Origin: Apteryx mantelli
Lineage: Eukaryota > Chordata > Aves > Apterygiformes > Apterygidae
Length of the DNA stretch: 64,000 nucleotides
Assembly: GCF_036417845.1 (NCBI RefSeq)
Contig: NC_089981.1
Coordinates: 38,384,668 to 38,448,667 of the forward strand
Direction: 5' to 3'
The notes beneath the pieces are model-generated. The model saw nothing but the letters and a program-made list of their open reading frames with translations. It was not told where the DNA came from and did no database searches. The first letter of the stretch is position 1. Every line of letters starts with the position of its first letter. Both the position numbers and the translations under genes were made by a program. Shown here in pieces: positions 29,039 to 41,333 of this stretch.

Positions 29039-32000
29039 CCAGTCCTCTCCCGACCAAGATATTGTATGTGGAACCATGTTAAGCACATTCTGATCTCCAG
29101 CCAGAAAGCGAAAAATTCCCAGCTGCCACACCTATCCAGGGTGTGACTAGAGACTATCAACTAGTTTATATTTGCACTTTGATATACAGCACATGCTTAA
29201 CATCCTATGGTGTATCCTTGGAAAAAAAATAGCAACAAGTTTCAACACAGAAATTCTGCTAGATTAGAAGGCCAGAATAAATAAGAGCCAATGAGTAGTA
29301 GAATGACTTGAGGTAGAGTATAAGATCTCATCTTAAAAAATAACATGAAGGCAGTACATTGCAGATGAAACACATAATGAAAAAACATTCCAAACTTCTC
29401 ATTTGAGAAATGATTACAAATAAAATAGGCTTGGGCATGCCAAGTGTAAAATCTTTGATATGGAAATGCAGTAATGGTTAAATGAGATGGGCTGAAAATC
29501 TATTTATCAGCAGTCTGTAATGCCTAGTTGGATCATTCCATGAGAAAAGCAAATAAGGAGTAGTAGGAGAGCATACTGACACTGTTAAAAAACTTACATA
29601 CCTCCTGCTTTCATACCTCCAGATATATCCCTTCACCTTAACTAGAGATTTTTAGAAGTTACTTGGCATGCTCTTGGTATGGAAACATACCTCGAATGAT
29701 TCAGGAAACATATGTTGAGACTCAGATTTTCAAGAATAATCTAGTATGTTCAACCTGAGATATTTTAAAGGGACCTGATTTTTAGAAAGTGAAAATGAGT
29801 CCTCTGGCATCAGGCCCCCATTAGGCATCTTTGAGAGATATCCCCAACAAGAGGCAACACTGCTCATTTCTGAAAATGCCTCAGCCCAGGCTACCAGTGA
29901 CTGTGAGGGTGCTCCCTAAGATATGTATTATGAAAATGCTGCTGTGAAAAAGACCGCCAAATTGTGCTCTGTGTGACATTGTACAACTTCAATGAGCTCC
30001 ACACATCTAACTGAATACAGAATTTGGCCCATTACTGTTACCTCTGATTCATTTTTCTTCTTATTCACACTAGTCTTCTATTCCATTATTGCCAATGGGC
30101 ATGTAAGTCATTACTACACCCTACATGTGAATTACAAGTGCAAGTGCCATGGAAATTAAACTCCTTGACCTGCTCGCATTTTTCTCTTTGATGTCAGTCT
30201 GAATAGGCATTTTTGACTGGAACATAGTTTTAATTTTGAGAGCTAGCAAGACAACCACAACCTTTTCTGCAAGGAAGTTCTCCGAAGAATTCTTTGTTGT
30301 TCTTCCCGAATTACTTTCCTGAAGAAAACGTGTCAGCAAGTAGCATTACAGAAGGCAGAGTGTCCCAGATCACATTTTCACTGTACTCAAATGCAGGAAA
30401 CAGAAGAACAGCTACAGTGTTCCTGTTCATACCAGCAAATACCCAGTCCTAAATATATTGGTTGAAGTAAGTTGTAAAATTTCCATTAATCTGACCTGTA
30501 GATGAAAATGGAAAATGTATTTCATACATTACTTCCGTCTTAGTGGTCAAGCACTCCTCTGGATACATAGGATAAGCTCAATTTTCTACCTTGCACACAT
30601 GGGTACAACAACAGCTGTGTGCTAAGGATTTCTCTCCACAGTTGCGATCTGAATTCAGAGACATCGTGGCTGTGTGTAACTGTGGGACAGTTGCACGCTA
30701 CAGTTCTGTGTCCTGGTTATCCAGAGAGGAGGACGTGCTGGGACACACCATGGTTTTGGGGCATGAGCACCTTCTTCGAAGGGGATCTGTGGGAAGGAGG
30801 GAGCAGGCCAGCAAAGCGAACACCCCTAATCCTGCCTTGAAGTCAGGACCCAGATCTGAGAGCTGGAAAGGTCTCCAGGGAACTGCAGCTCAGATCTGCT
30901 TCATCCTGTGGCACAGCATGGGGCAAACAGACAAGACTGTAAATCAGTTGGTTCTGTTGTTTCAGAGACTTGGGGTTCCCACTGACAGAAGGCTAGGTAA
31001 TCTGCAAAAGATCCAGGACCAATATTGAATTTCCATTTGAATCACATGATGTTTTGCTGAAACACTGTAGAGATGTCTGTTTTGAAATCTGCAGTTTCCC
31101 ATCTCACTGTTGCTGACCTGTTTAAAATAATAAAAACAGAAAGCTTTCCAAGATGGATGACACTGGGGCCAGGGATCAAAACCTCACTTGTGTTTCTAAA
31201 GGCACTTTCCATGCTTTTAAACCTGGTTCTTGCATTCATCAAACACAGAGGACTCTTTTTTTCATGCTTTCAGCCAGGAGACTTCAAAAAGGGAGATGTC
31301 TAGGCCATCTATTAGGCTGCTAGTCTTTTTCTTCGTTTTACAATATGATTCTTAAAGCTGCAGGGTTTCAGGTAAATAAGTATTCCAGAACTACAAAATA
31401 AGCTTGTATCCGAATTATACATCCATGCTATTTAAAGAAAGATTTTGTTTCAGCCATGTGACTGTCTGGGAGAAATTGTTGTTTTATACACTGTTCTGTA
31501 ATTTGTCAATTAGGCCTTTCCTAGAACTTTCAGTCTGGCAAAGAGGCGGAAAATAATTCTATGGCCAGGAAGATGGCACAGATGTTGACTTGTTGGAGTT
31601 CCAGGTGGAAAAGTAAATTTTTGTTGCTGAATCATTATGAGTAACTCCATAGTTAAGATTATAAGAAGAACAGACTATTTATTTAAAGCCACATTTTAAA
31701 ACCTTCTCAAATCCACAATTATAATTGGCTGACTACAGAATGAATCTACCAATTTGTGGCCTGGAACACAAATTTGAAGTTGTTTGGTAAAGGTGTTTCA
31801 AAAGTACTATTCCTATCTCATGATTTTAAACTTTCTTACAAGATTTGTTGTCTGCAGAGAAAGAGGGGAAGATGCTTTGAGAGCTATCTTCAAGTTATAT
31901 CACTGCATTGATTCTCTTGAGATAGAAGATGAAATTCTAGATAATGTTAAAGCCAGTAGCTTTTTAGCATTGATTTTGAAAGGACCAAGGTTGACAAAAA

Positions 32001-32854
32001 GTAGAGAGAGAAAGGGCAAAGGAGTATCTTGGGTTTAGATTTATAACACTTGAAGATGCTGCTGCAGGAGTAGGTCTCTTTAAAATCAAAGCAGAGTCAC
32101 CACACACTGGTCACTTTATATTTCTGTGCAAGTATATACTTTTCAGTAGATGGAAGGAGCCAATAAGCAGCACAGTTTCTGTTTGATGATAGTATATTTT
32201 AAATGTGCAAGTACATAATGCAGTAGAAACTAATCAGGAAAGTCTAATAGTGACAAAAGTAGCTTAGTTATTGCAGCTGAAGTATTTGCTAGGAAAGTAA
32301 GTTTTTGAGACTTCTTTCCATAAGATAAGGCTATAATTGTCCATTAGTTTGACCCATAAGAATGCACTCTTTCTCGATTTACAAGACACATTTGCTTCCC
32401 TTGCAATTAGATTTTTAAAGTTATTTCTATATAGCTGATTTCCAAGTGTGCACACAGGAGGCAAAACTTGGCTCTAGAACTGAAGAAGAATGTATATGAG
32501 CTTTTAAACCAATTGAAAGTAGTCAACAGAAACTGTGGATGCTCATGGATTTGTGTGTTTAGGTTCTGAATTTTTGTTGGTGAAACATCATTCGTGATTA
32601 TAGAACAGCTATGTGTTTCATATTGGTAAGATGGATGGGACACAAGATCATCAATAGCCATGAGAAATCAAAACCTCTAGTTACTACGCACAGTGCTGCA
32701 CTCCAAAAAGAATGAATGTAATGTAAAGAAACAAGAGTGCAAAACTGCCCATGAGAAGCCATTTGGTATAAAAGGAATTTGAACTAGAGGAAGGATGGGC
32801 AGACTTGTGAAACGGAATACTGATGCTCTCTATGCGCTGCTTAGTCCAGCCAGC

Positions 32855-33085
32855 TACTTCTTATACAGTGCTGGGCAAAACAATTCAATTCTCTAGGCCT
32901 GTACCTGCAACATGGACATAAAGAATGATTTCTGTCTTCAGTCCTTTGTTTCTTTTGTCTGTATGAACAGCAAGCTTTTCAAGACCAGGGCTGTATCTTA
33001 CTGGATTTACATACAGTGTTTAGTATGGATGGCTCTCAGTGGGGCCTTTAGGCACAACAGTATTACAAAAATAATTAATTGAGAA
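32855..33085 (+). repeat. Longer MIR/CORE-type SINE with conserved 3' tail
   Basis: The left part has GCTGGGCAAAACAATTCAAT and GCCTGTACCTGCAACATGGA, equivalent to the MIR 'TGGGCAAGTCACTTAA' and 'GTAAAATGGG' blocks. The right part has AACAGCAAGCTTTTCAAGAC, CAGGGCTGTATCTTACTG and GTGGGGCCTTTAGGCACAAC, then an AAATAATTAA end. That right half matches the tail I know from amniote SINEs ('TAAGCTCTTTGGGGCAGGGA ... GGCTCCTAGG'). It is one of the most complete old retroelements in the window. Confidence 0.7.
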
Positions 33086-34580
33086 TGTGTATTTATTTAG
33101 TTAATTGTAATAACTTCAATCAGGATACTAGCCCAAATTTTAGCTTAGTGTTAATCAGTTTATCTTCATTGATTAGTTTGCTGTTTCTAAGCCTACTGCT
33201 TGTGACAGTATTGGTTCAGAAGTAGGATGTCAACATGCACATGATGATTTCTATTGTTTTTTTTCCTGTGAAATGAGTAGGTGAGGATTCCTCACTGCCT
33301 AGAAGTTGATTGACTTAGAACATATTTTAAATATACCTGATTCCTATCAATCTATGAAGATGTAAAAGGATATAATACAACTTAACAATTTCAGGAAGAA
33401 CACCTTAATTACAAAGAGGTATGTTGAATATATGCTGAATCACCTTCATAGAGGCATCTTCCTATGCTTTATCTCACTGTCACTGTGTCTTTATCTTACT
33501 GGTACAAAACCAAAGTTTATTTTCTTGGAGAAAATCATGTCAAACTGGAAAGCAATGATTCAACACCCAGGAAACCTTGCAGAATTATTCCTTTGATTAC
33601 CAGAAACATAAGGACTTTAAAGACCCTTCCTGTGGCTGCCAAGCACTTTCTCTCAAGTCCTAAGCATCCTCAACCTCAGTGTGTTTTCACATCTTAAGAT
33701 GTACTTAGCACCTCACAATTTTCACTCCTGACATATATTTGGATCTTTTCTGTTTAGTTCAGAAGGGCCACCAAAATGTTTAGTTGTTAGAGAGTGCTAA
33801 GTACTAACAGTGTTTTTCATAATGCTGTCTGGTATGCTGAAAGAATATAAAAGCCCATTTTTGAGAGTAATTTATCACAATATTTAACTAAAGAGGAATC
33901 ATGTTCTTCCTAGTAGCATCCTAGTTTGATGTTGCATCAAAGTTAATTTTTCTTTTTTAAAAGAATTCAATGAATTTTCCTCTCCAACAGCACTCAGCAA
34001 CCTAAAAGTTGCATAGAGACATCAGAAGTCTTTAATGGAGATTTTCAGAGTAAATGAACCTTTTTTCGGTGTGGTTGCCTTTGTAATAACAGTCTTCTTA
34101 TTTGCTGGATACTTATGTAACATAAGATGAAAAGACATTTTATAGCCTTCTGGCAAGAGGACTAAAAATTAATAGCATACCTGTGGCTGCCCTAAGCCAG
34201 GGAGGGAGTCATTTTCAGGCCATGGGAAAACTGCAGTTTTGCATCCTTCACTTCTTCTGACTTACTGGTATTCAGTATTTCCATAGACTTGTTTTTCATG
34301 AAGGCATCATCATGCACAAAAAGAAAAATTAAGTAATTGATTTTGATGAAAGAACAAGCGACCAAGGTGGTAAGTGATAACTGTCATCCATTTACATTTC
34401 CCCAAGAATGTGGTGGTTTAACTTATTCTTTCATTTTTATATTTTCATGCCTGGCTAAGCTCTCACATCTCACACAGTCAATTGGCTCTCCATGCAAAAG
34501 CTATTAACTGTCTGATTACCTCTGGCAGCAAAAACAAACAGATGCAGTGCACATCTAGAGGTATGAATCCTCGGCCTCCC
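33086..34580. other. Intergenic DNA, nothing supported
   Basis: AT-rich sequence without a frame above 77 codons. Confidence 0.6.
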
Positions 34581-34584
34581 AATA

Positions 34585-34660
34585 GCCTTATGGGCCATAT
34601 CCTGCCAGCAGTCCACACGGAGGCAAATTCCCACTGAATTTAAAGGGTGTTTTGCAAAAC
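34585..34660. repeat. Decayed short repeat ('GGGCCATATCCTGC' family)
   Basis: Contains GGGCCATATCCTGCCAGCAG and then GGCAAATTCCCACTGAATTT followed by GGGTGTTTTGC. This is the diverged form of a common sauropsid element whose centre is 'CCCATTGACTTCAATGGG'. Confidence 0.55.
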
Positions 34661-34724
34661 AATTGATGGCCCTTCACACTGACTCCCTGTCAATATGCAA
34701 AAAGGAAAACCACAAAAAGATAAT

Positions 34725-34870
34725 GATCTGGGTTTTGATCTCACCCATACTGGGCTGACAGTAGTATAATCCCATTGACTTCAGCTGATTTATTCCATCA
34801 GTCAAATGACTTTCACAGGCTTTGGGCTGGGCATTTAAACAAATGTAAACTTGATCAGAATCAAGCCCAA
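34725..34870. repeat. Decayed short repeat with CCCATTGACTTCA core
   Basis: Contains ATCTGGGTTTTGATCTCACC, then AATCCCATTGACTTCAGCTG and, at the right end, TTGATCAGAATCAAGCCCAA. The core is conserved almost exactly and the flanks mirror each other imperfectly. Confidence 0.6.
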
Positions 34871-35129
34871 TCACATTCATGCCCATTCTTGCTTTGAATA
34901 TTTGTCTTCTGTAGCACATTTCCACCTGGAACTTGATTGACCTCAGTGCAGAGGTTCATTATTTAAAATTCAGTTAACAACTATTTTCAAAAAGATAATT
35001 ACTCTCCATTATAAGTGCAGAAAGCTTTTATAATCCTTAAGAGAAGCATGCTTAGAGATAGAGTTTTCTGCTCATCCACATTGATTACCAACAAATAGAT
35101 ACGTCAGTGCTACAGTCCCTGAAGTAAGG

Positions 35130-35320
35130 CAGCTCGCTAAGACATGCTTGAGCTAGTTGGCTCGGGTGTTGCTGGCTGCAGCATGGAGCACACTGGCCTG
35201 CAAAACCCACCCAGGCCCCTGGGTAAATACTTGGGCTACTAGCCTGTCCTGAGCATTGGGCTGCTCTAGTTATGCTGCTATCAATACTTGTGCTAGCTAG
35301 TTGGGAGGCAGGCCAGGGGA
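35130..35320. mobile_element. MITE-like palindromic DNA-transposon remnant
   Basis: Contains, in order, CTTGAGCTAGTTGGCTCGGG, GCTGCAGCATGGA, ACCCACCCAGGCCCCTGGGT, TACTTGGGCTACTAGCCTGT and TTATGCTGCTATCAATACTT followed by GTGCTAGCTAG. The order matches a non-autonomous palindromic element I recall from turtle and crocodilian genomes, which carries 'AGCTAG' and 'CTGCTATTTTTAGC' near its ends. There is no transposase frame. The superfamily (hAT-like is my guess) cannot be settled by eye. Confidence 0.5.
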
Positions 35321-38300
35321 GTCGCCTGCGTGAGCTGCAGTCACTGTAGGGCTGATAAACACAGGGTTCCTAAAGGTGGCCAAATCTAACCTTTGACTAT
35401 GTACCAGCTTTTTTCAGTGACTGTGGAATGTCCCACTGGGGCTAGCAGAGCTAGGTGGGAGCTTTTCCACTCTTCTCACCCTGGTGACCGGATGGGAGGA
35501 ATGCGGTACCGGCAGAATCTGTACAGTGGAGCTTACGCTAAGGAACTGTAACGACCTCAGTTACAATTCTGCCTTGATAAATAACTCTGCTTGCGCAAAA
35601 GTGTCATGAGATCTGTAATGACCTGGAGTGGCTGAGACCCCACTTTCATGGCACAAGGAGGTATGCAACTACTTGGTGTATTGCATCTACGGGAGATCAG
35701 ACAGACCATGCTAATACTCCTTTGCTTCTTCAGCCTTCAGATTGTTTGAACTTTTTCTCTCAGCAGTAACAATTACCCAGAACACTAGAGATGGCAGTGA
35801 TATTAGATCAGAAAATGACTCACTATTGAACTAGCCCTGTCAAGCAAGATAAACACAATTTAGTTGTTAGCTAATCTATTTTTGTTTGTGTTCTCAATTC
35901 ATCCAAGACAATGATTACATTGCAGTCAATATCATGCTAGCATTAGGTATATTTTGTTACAATGTATGTTCTTTGCTTTGTAAAGTGAACATTTCTGAAT
36001 ACAATAGGTGTATTTGTCTGTCAATATTACATCACTGCTGATGTACTATGCATCAGGTCTCTGTGGCATAACGTGTAGTATAGTATTTTGTGTTTGAGGA
36101 ATGAAATAAGGGAAGAGCACCATTTAACAGCCTCTAAGTAGATATCTCATCTAAGATAGACCTTTGCTCTCTGTCATTTTCATCTGCCAGCTCTTCCTTC
36201 CGTCATCTCTATGACTGAAGTTTTGTGGCTTCATACTTTGTTGAATCATCTTTGGACTTTGCCACAATGTAGCCTAAGAAGGAAGGCAGACAGAGGCCAT
36301 CTTAAGTGGCCTTGTAGGATACTTTTGCACCTCAATCACTACAGGAATGCTGAACTTTATCAGTACAAATAGGTCTCCGAGGTGCTCAACACCTCGTAAG
36401 TTCTGCTCCTGGAGGAATTCAGGCTTTGCTATGGCTTTGCATTTGAGTTATTTATTTTCATTGCACTTCCTGTCACCTTGTTTTTATTTTTGCTTAGCAC
36501 TTACTTAACCTTTGGGAAGGCTATTTATGGAAAGCTACAGTTTTCGTGATAAAGTGTTTTGCAATTAGGAAAGAGAGGAAACCATTGATCTTGGTAACAG
36601 AGAGAGAAGCTTTCTAAATTGCATGGCTAGCAGATCCATTACCAATTGTAGAACTTTGCAAAATAGTAAAGAAGCAAAGGTGCACAATAAAAAGGAGGTG
36701 AAAGGTGTCATATAACATGCTATTTTTCTCTATATGAGTTTAATGCTGAATATGTTGGCATACCAGGTAAGACATTTGTCAACTGTCATATTTTATTGAA
36801 GTCTTTACAGACTCATGTAGAAGATCTCACTACAGTCACTTGATTATCAAGTCTTTTTCTAAGAATCTCAGAGAGATAAGTGATTTTTCTATGCATGCCG
36901 AGAAAAAAACTGTGGCTTTGCAAAGTTCCATCATATATATAACAGGACTTAATAATCAAGATCTCTACTGCTTTTCCTGAAACTGACTACAACATTCTGC
37001 TGAAAGGAACTAAACAAAAATATCAGCAATGAAGTTACAATACTTTGGAACCTAGAAGGCTGTTTTTAGGAGATGCATGAACACACAATTACTAGCCATC
37101 ATTATGTCTGGCTTCTACTATGGTACTTTAGGTCTTTTGCTGTATTTCTACTGATAGTAGGAAATTCTTGCAGAGCCTATTGTTTAATCATAATACGTTA
37201 AAAAGGCTGCTAAGTGATGTGGGAAGCCACTGCAAAGATGTTTAACTGAGACTGATACTCAGTGCTATGTACATTACCTCTTTCCATCTCATAGTACTAT
37301 CATTTCGTATGGGCTGTGTGGGAGCCTGTAGTTCATATCAGCCTGAGCAATAGTTCATACCATACTTCTCATGCAGATGATACCCTGTCTCCCTGATTTA
37401 ACCTGTGGGTGAGACAAGGCTCAAAGGATGGGATGAAAATGAGTGAAAAATAATTTTCATTCTCTATCTTCCAAATATGTAACACTGCACTGTACTGCAG
37501 GTACATTATGAGACGATAGCTTATTTTTCTCATCTATAGCATCAGATATTATTGTAGCATCAAACATTGTTATTTTTATAACATCAGATATTATTTAAGC
37601 TAGTCTAAAATTGCATACCTGTATGTAGTTGCATCTCTCTCACTTAGCTGAGCCAAATGGATGTGATAACTGCCATGAGTGAAACCAGCACAGTGAGCGG
37701 CTTGGGCTCAGACAGCTTGGAAGTGAGGGGAGCAGATAGGGTTTCTAAAGAAGAGGTAGGTTTGTGGATAAGAAGATAAGGGAATGTTAATTATGTTAAC
37801 TTTCCTAGTCAGAACAGCAAGAAGGAAGTGACAGTCTGAGTTCAGGATCTGGCTTTCCTAGTAAGATACATTGGAGCACAAATGACACATGTCTTATTGG
37901 CATTTCCAACTAGCTTCACTGGACTGAGCAACTGGAGGTTTGACAGCACTATCTGAAACTGTCAGTCAGAAGTGATAAAATGCTGAACTTGACAGCACAA
38001 AGTGGTATAACAGACCTGTGGCCTGTTCCTTACCCGTTTCCACCTCTTGCCTGCAGTTTCTAGTACAAAAGATAAATCATAAAAAGTGACTTTTCCTGAG
38101 GGTGAATTGAGATGCCTAATGGGCTGACTACTTGGCATGAAATGAAAGCCAACATCTGGCATGGTAGGTCTCCTCCATCTTCCTTATTTTCAGACTAATA
38201 CCACCAAGGGACTCAGTCTGTTATGGTTTTCGACTGATTCTTGCTAGATGGTGAATGACTTCTGCAAGTGGCTAAAGCCTGGCATTTTGGATGGGTTACT

Positions 38301-40270
38301 GATGCACTCAGTTCTGCAGCATTGAAGTTACTAAGGGTTGGATCCAGTGTAGGACTCAGGCATTTAAAGAACATCTGAGCCGACAGCGTGTGGTCCTTAG
38401 AGTGGGGCCAGAATCTGGAGTGAAGTGCCTAGACTGCGTGGGAGAGTGAGGCACGCATGATGACACCGAGTGGCCAGCCACCTGTCATGTGCCATCACCC
38501 AGTATAACACAACTGGGACCACTGGAGAGAGGTAGCTTTAAGTTCTCACACCTCACAAGACTTCTCCTAAAGCTGGAAGATAATACTTGCAGCTGCTGTG
38601 GGTGAGCTCCCTCCTGAAGGTAGATGCCTACCCTTTTCCTTTGAATATCTGAGCAGGGCTCTTTTCCTGAAAATGCAGTGGCCAGGGGAGGAAGAGGTGC
38701 CCCTCCTTACATGTTTTATATAGGGTCTACTGGCAAAAGCCCAAACATGGGAGGTCTAGGGGTGGTGACCTCCTCAGCCTGAGGGGTTTGGTCCTTCTTC
38801 ATCACCCAGCCGTTGGGCTGTTCCTAACTGACCCCAGCTGCCAAATCCTCCTCAAGACAAAAAGAGCTGGGATTTCTCACAGGTTTGAGAGACAGCCCTC
38901 CTGAGGCAACACTCTCTGGCCTTTTCCTTGGTTGTTGACATTTCAAATAATACTTTGTTGCTATTACATTTCTGCTGCAAGGATAACAACCACCAGTTAA
39001 AAAATATTTTTATAGCACAGAGGGTGGGCTAGAAACAAGGGAAGCTGCACTTGCAAATTCCACACATTGCACTTGAATTTTCACTTCTCTGTGCAGGAAC
39101 TGTGCATGCGGAGTCCAGCTGGGCTTTTTGTCAAGATTGTTTCTCCTTATGCTCACTGCACTATGGGAATGGGAGAGAGCTCCCAGGATTACAGTACTAC
39201 ACCACAGTTACCAAAAGAGCTGCTTAGCACCAAAGCATGAAGCATGATCCAGTGAAAAGCCTTAGAAATGGCAGTAAAGCAAAGGAGTTAAAATGGCTTA
39301 ACATCAGAAACAGGTTGAAGAATTCAGTGGGCCCATCACTGAAAATCCCTTGGCCTGGTAGGGATCATCAGTACTCTTTATTTCTTAGGGAATGCCATGC
39401 TGAGATTTATAATGTTTTCTTCTCTCAGATACAATATTCAGAACTAAGATTCTCCTTTTCTCCTTTTCTGGCTGTTGCTCATCCCAGCACACTTCTCACC
39501 AGAGATAGAATGGCTTCTCTGGCTTTGGACAAAACTAGCCTGATCCAGGTACTCTGCTGAGCAGCTGCCACTCTGCCCCAGAGCTCGCTGCATGTCAGTG
39601 GTGCTGTATCTGATTAGTTTGTAAAGTGCAGTGGGATCCTATGTAAGGAAGGTTACTGTAAACTGCTGGTAACAGCTGCCTGTGCTGTAGATCAGCGATT
39701 GGCATCAGCAGTTTTCTGTGGAAGAAAATCCCACGGCTGTCTGTGTGGGTTCCTGAGCTCCAGGGAAGGCTGAGAAATGAATCCAAAGTAAAGGAAGGTA
39801 ACACTGATATATAAATGAAACCAACACATCTTTTTACATACATTTTTTGTTTTTCATTAAAATGGTTACAACTGTGGAAGTACCATCTAGGAAGAATATG
39901 ACCTTAAATCCCCTTTAGGGGAGTGGGAACAGTTGTACATTCCCACGCAAATCAATGCAAAACCTTTTACATTCAATACAGAGTTTAAATTATGGACCTA
40001 AGCAGGTAAACTATTTACAAAAGTCATACCAGGAGAGCCATAAACAGGAGATAACAAATTAAAAAAAGAAAAAAAAAAAACACACTGAAGTCCCCGTTCT
40101 TTGGCACTTACAAGCTTAATTAAAGGGTAATGCGATCAAACTGGTGATTAATCATAAACTTTTTATCAATGGAGAATGATAGAATTTCCTGCCAAAGACT
40201 CCAACTCACATTTTTCTATCAATGTAACTCCATCGAGTACACACACAGAGACAGAATCTTTCCCTGTTCC
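35321..40270. other. Intergenic DNA, nothing supported
   Basis: No frame above about 107 codons. A weak repeat remnant lies around 38330-38430 (GGTTGGATCCAGTG ... GGGGCCAGAATCTGGAG). I see no exon-like segment. Confidence 0.6.
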
Positions 40271-40279
40271 CCAAATGGA

Positions 40280-40345
40280 AGTCTGAAATAGCTTCACTGG
40301 AGTCTGTGGAATTACACCTAAGTAAAATCAGTCTGAGATAATTGC
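40280..40345. repeat. Decayed short repeat (TTACACCTAAGTAAAATCAG)
   Basis: AGCTTCACTGGAGTCTGTGG followed by AATTACACCTAAGTAAAATC is the diverged form of 'CACTGAAGTCAATGGAGTTACACCAGTGTAAAATC', a motif repeated in sauropsid genomes. Confidence 0.6.
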
Positions 40346-40865
40346 AAGATAACAGGATTATACCTTAAACTCAGATACCTCCACAGAGTCAAATAATTGG
40401 ACTTGAATCCATGTACCTACTGGGTGATAAGAAATGTTAATGGCACATGTAGTGCACTACTTTGTGTGGATAAACTACATGTTCATTAAAGACATTAAAC
40501 TTGTAATCCCTGAGGGGAGGGCATGAATTATCCCTGCTCCCAATAGTCCACAGAGTCGCATGAAAGACCCTAGTGAAGGAAAGTCATACCTCATTCTGCT
40601 GGACAATGCTGTTGCTATAATAGGAGGGAAATGGAGGGGTTATTAAAGAGGGCAGTGATAGCTTGCCACCGCCAACAAGGATAAAGTGGTCAAGAGTTTA
40701 TATATTCAGATTCCTGTGAAAGGAAAAGAATAGCTTCCTCAATCTCCTCCTATTGGATTCCTGGCTTTATTGTAACAGCCCCAGTGCAAAGCTAAGCCAG
40801 TCTGTATACGAACATAAACAAAGTCAGAGCAAGACCTTACATCATACTTTGGAGCAAATAAAGCC

Positions 40866-40884
40866 GGGGGGGGGGAGGGGGGGG
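40866..40884. repeat. G-run, G10-A-G8
   Basis: Ten G, one A, eight G. It is a simple repeat that could fold into a G-quadruplex. Confidence 0.95.
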
Positions 40885-41284
40885 AAATACCTCTAACCTA
40901 AAGTATATGCTGATGTAAGAGTGTACAACATTTCAGGGTCCCTTTGTAATAAACTCCCACGCTGTAGCCTTAAACCTTAATGGTCTGTGAAAGTTATTAT
41001 TCGATGTTTTTAGCATTAAATTTCATTCTGACAGGACTTTATGATGTGTATTACAGAAGAATACTGTTAACCTAATCATACTAATACCAAATCTTTGTAA
41101 TATAATAGCTTCAAACATTTTGAGCATGGCACAACTTGACTTTTCATAAATACAGAAAGACGAAATCTTTAGTGATGCTATTTTCCTACTGATCCCCCAA
41201 GTCCATCTGTTAGAATTGCTAAAGATCAAGGGCCACTTTTTTTTTTTTCTTACAAACTGAACAGTGGAAAAGATACTTGGTTTC

Positions 41285-41333
41285 CCAGGGCCTAATCCTG
41301 CACATTTTTATTCCCAAGGACAGACTCTTCAAG
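41285..41333. repeat. Decayed short repeat (GGGCCTAATCCTGCA)
   Basis: CAGGGCCTAATCCTGCACAT with ATTCCCAAGGACAG resembles the left half of the sauropsid 'GGGCCTGATCCTGCA' element. It is only a half copy. Confidence 0.45.

Larger units (their letters stand above)
27499..32840. other. Intergenic DNA, nothing supported
   Basis: Contains a GA-rich tract (28843-28880) and an AAAAC tract (29012-29038). A frame of 145 codons at 30591-31028 (+) is the longest here. Its translation is unrecognised and overlaps a second frame, so I do not call it. Confidence 0.6.

Noticed and set aside
30591..31028. 145-codon frame as a gene
   Set aside because: Unrecognised translation overlapped by another + frame (30619-30840). 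No splice or promoter support.
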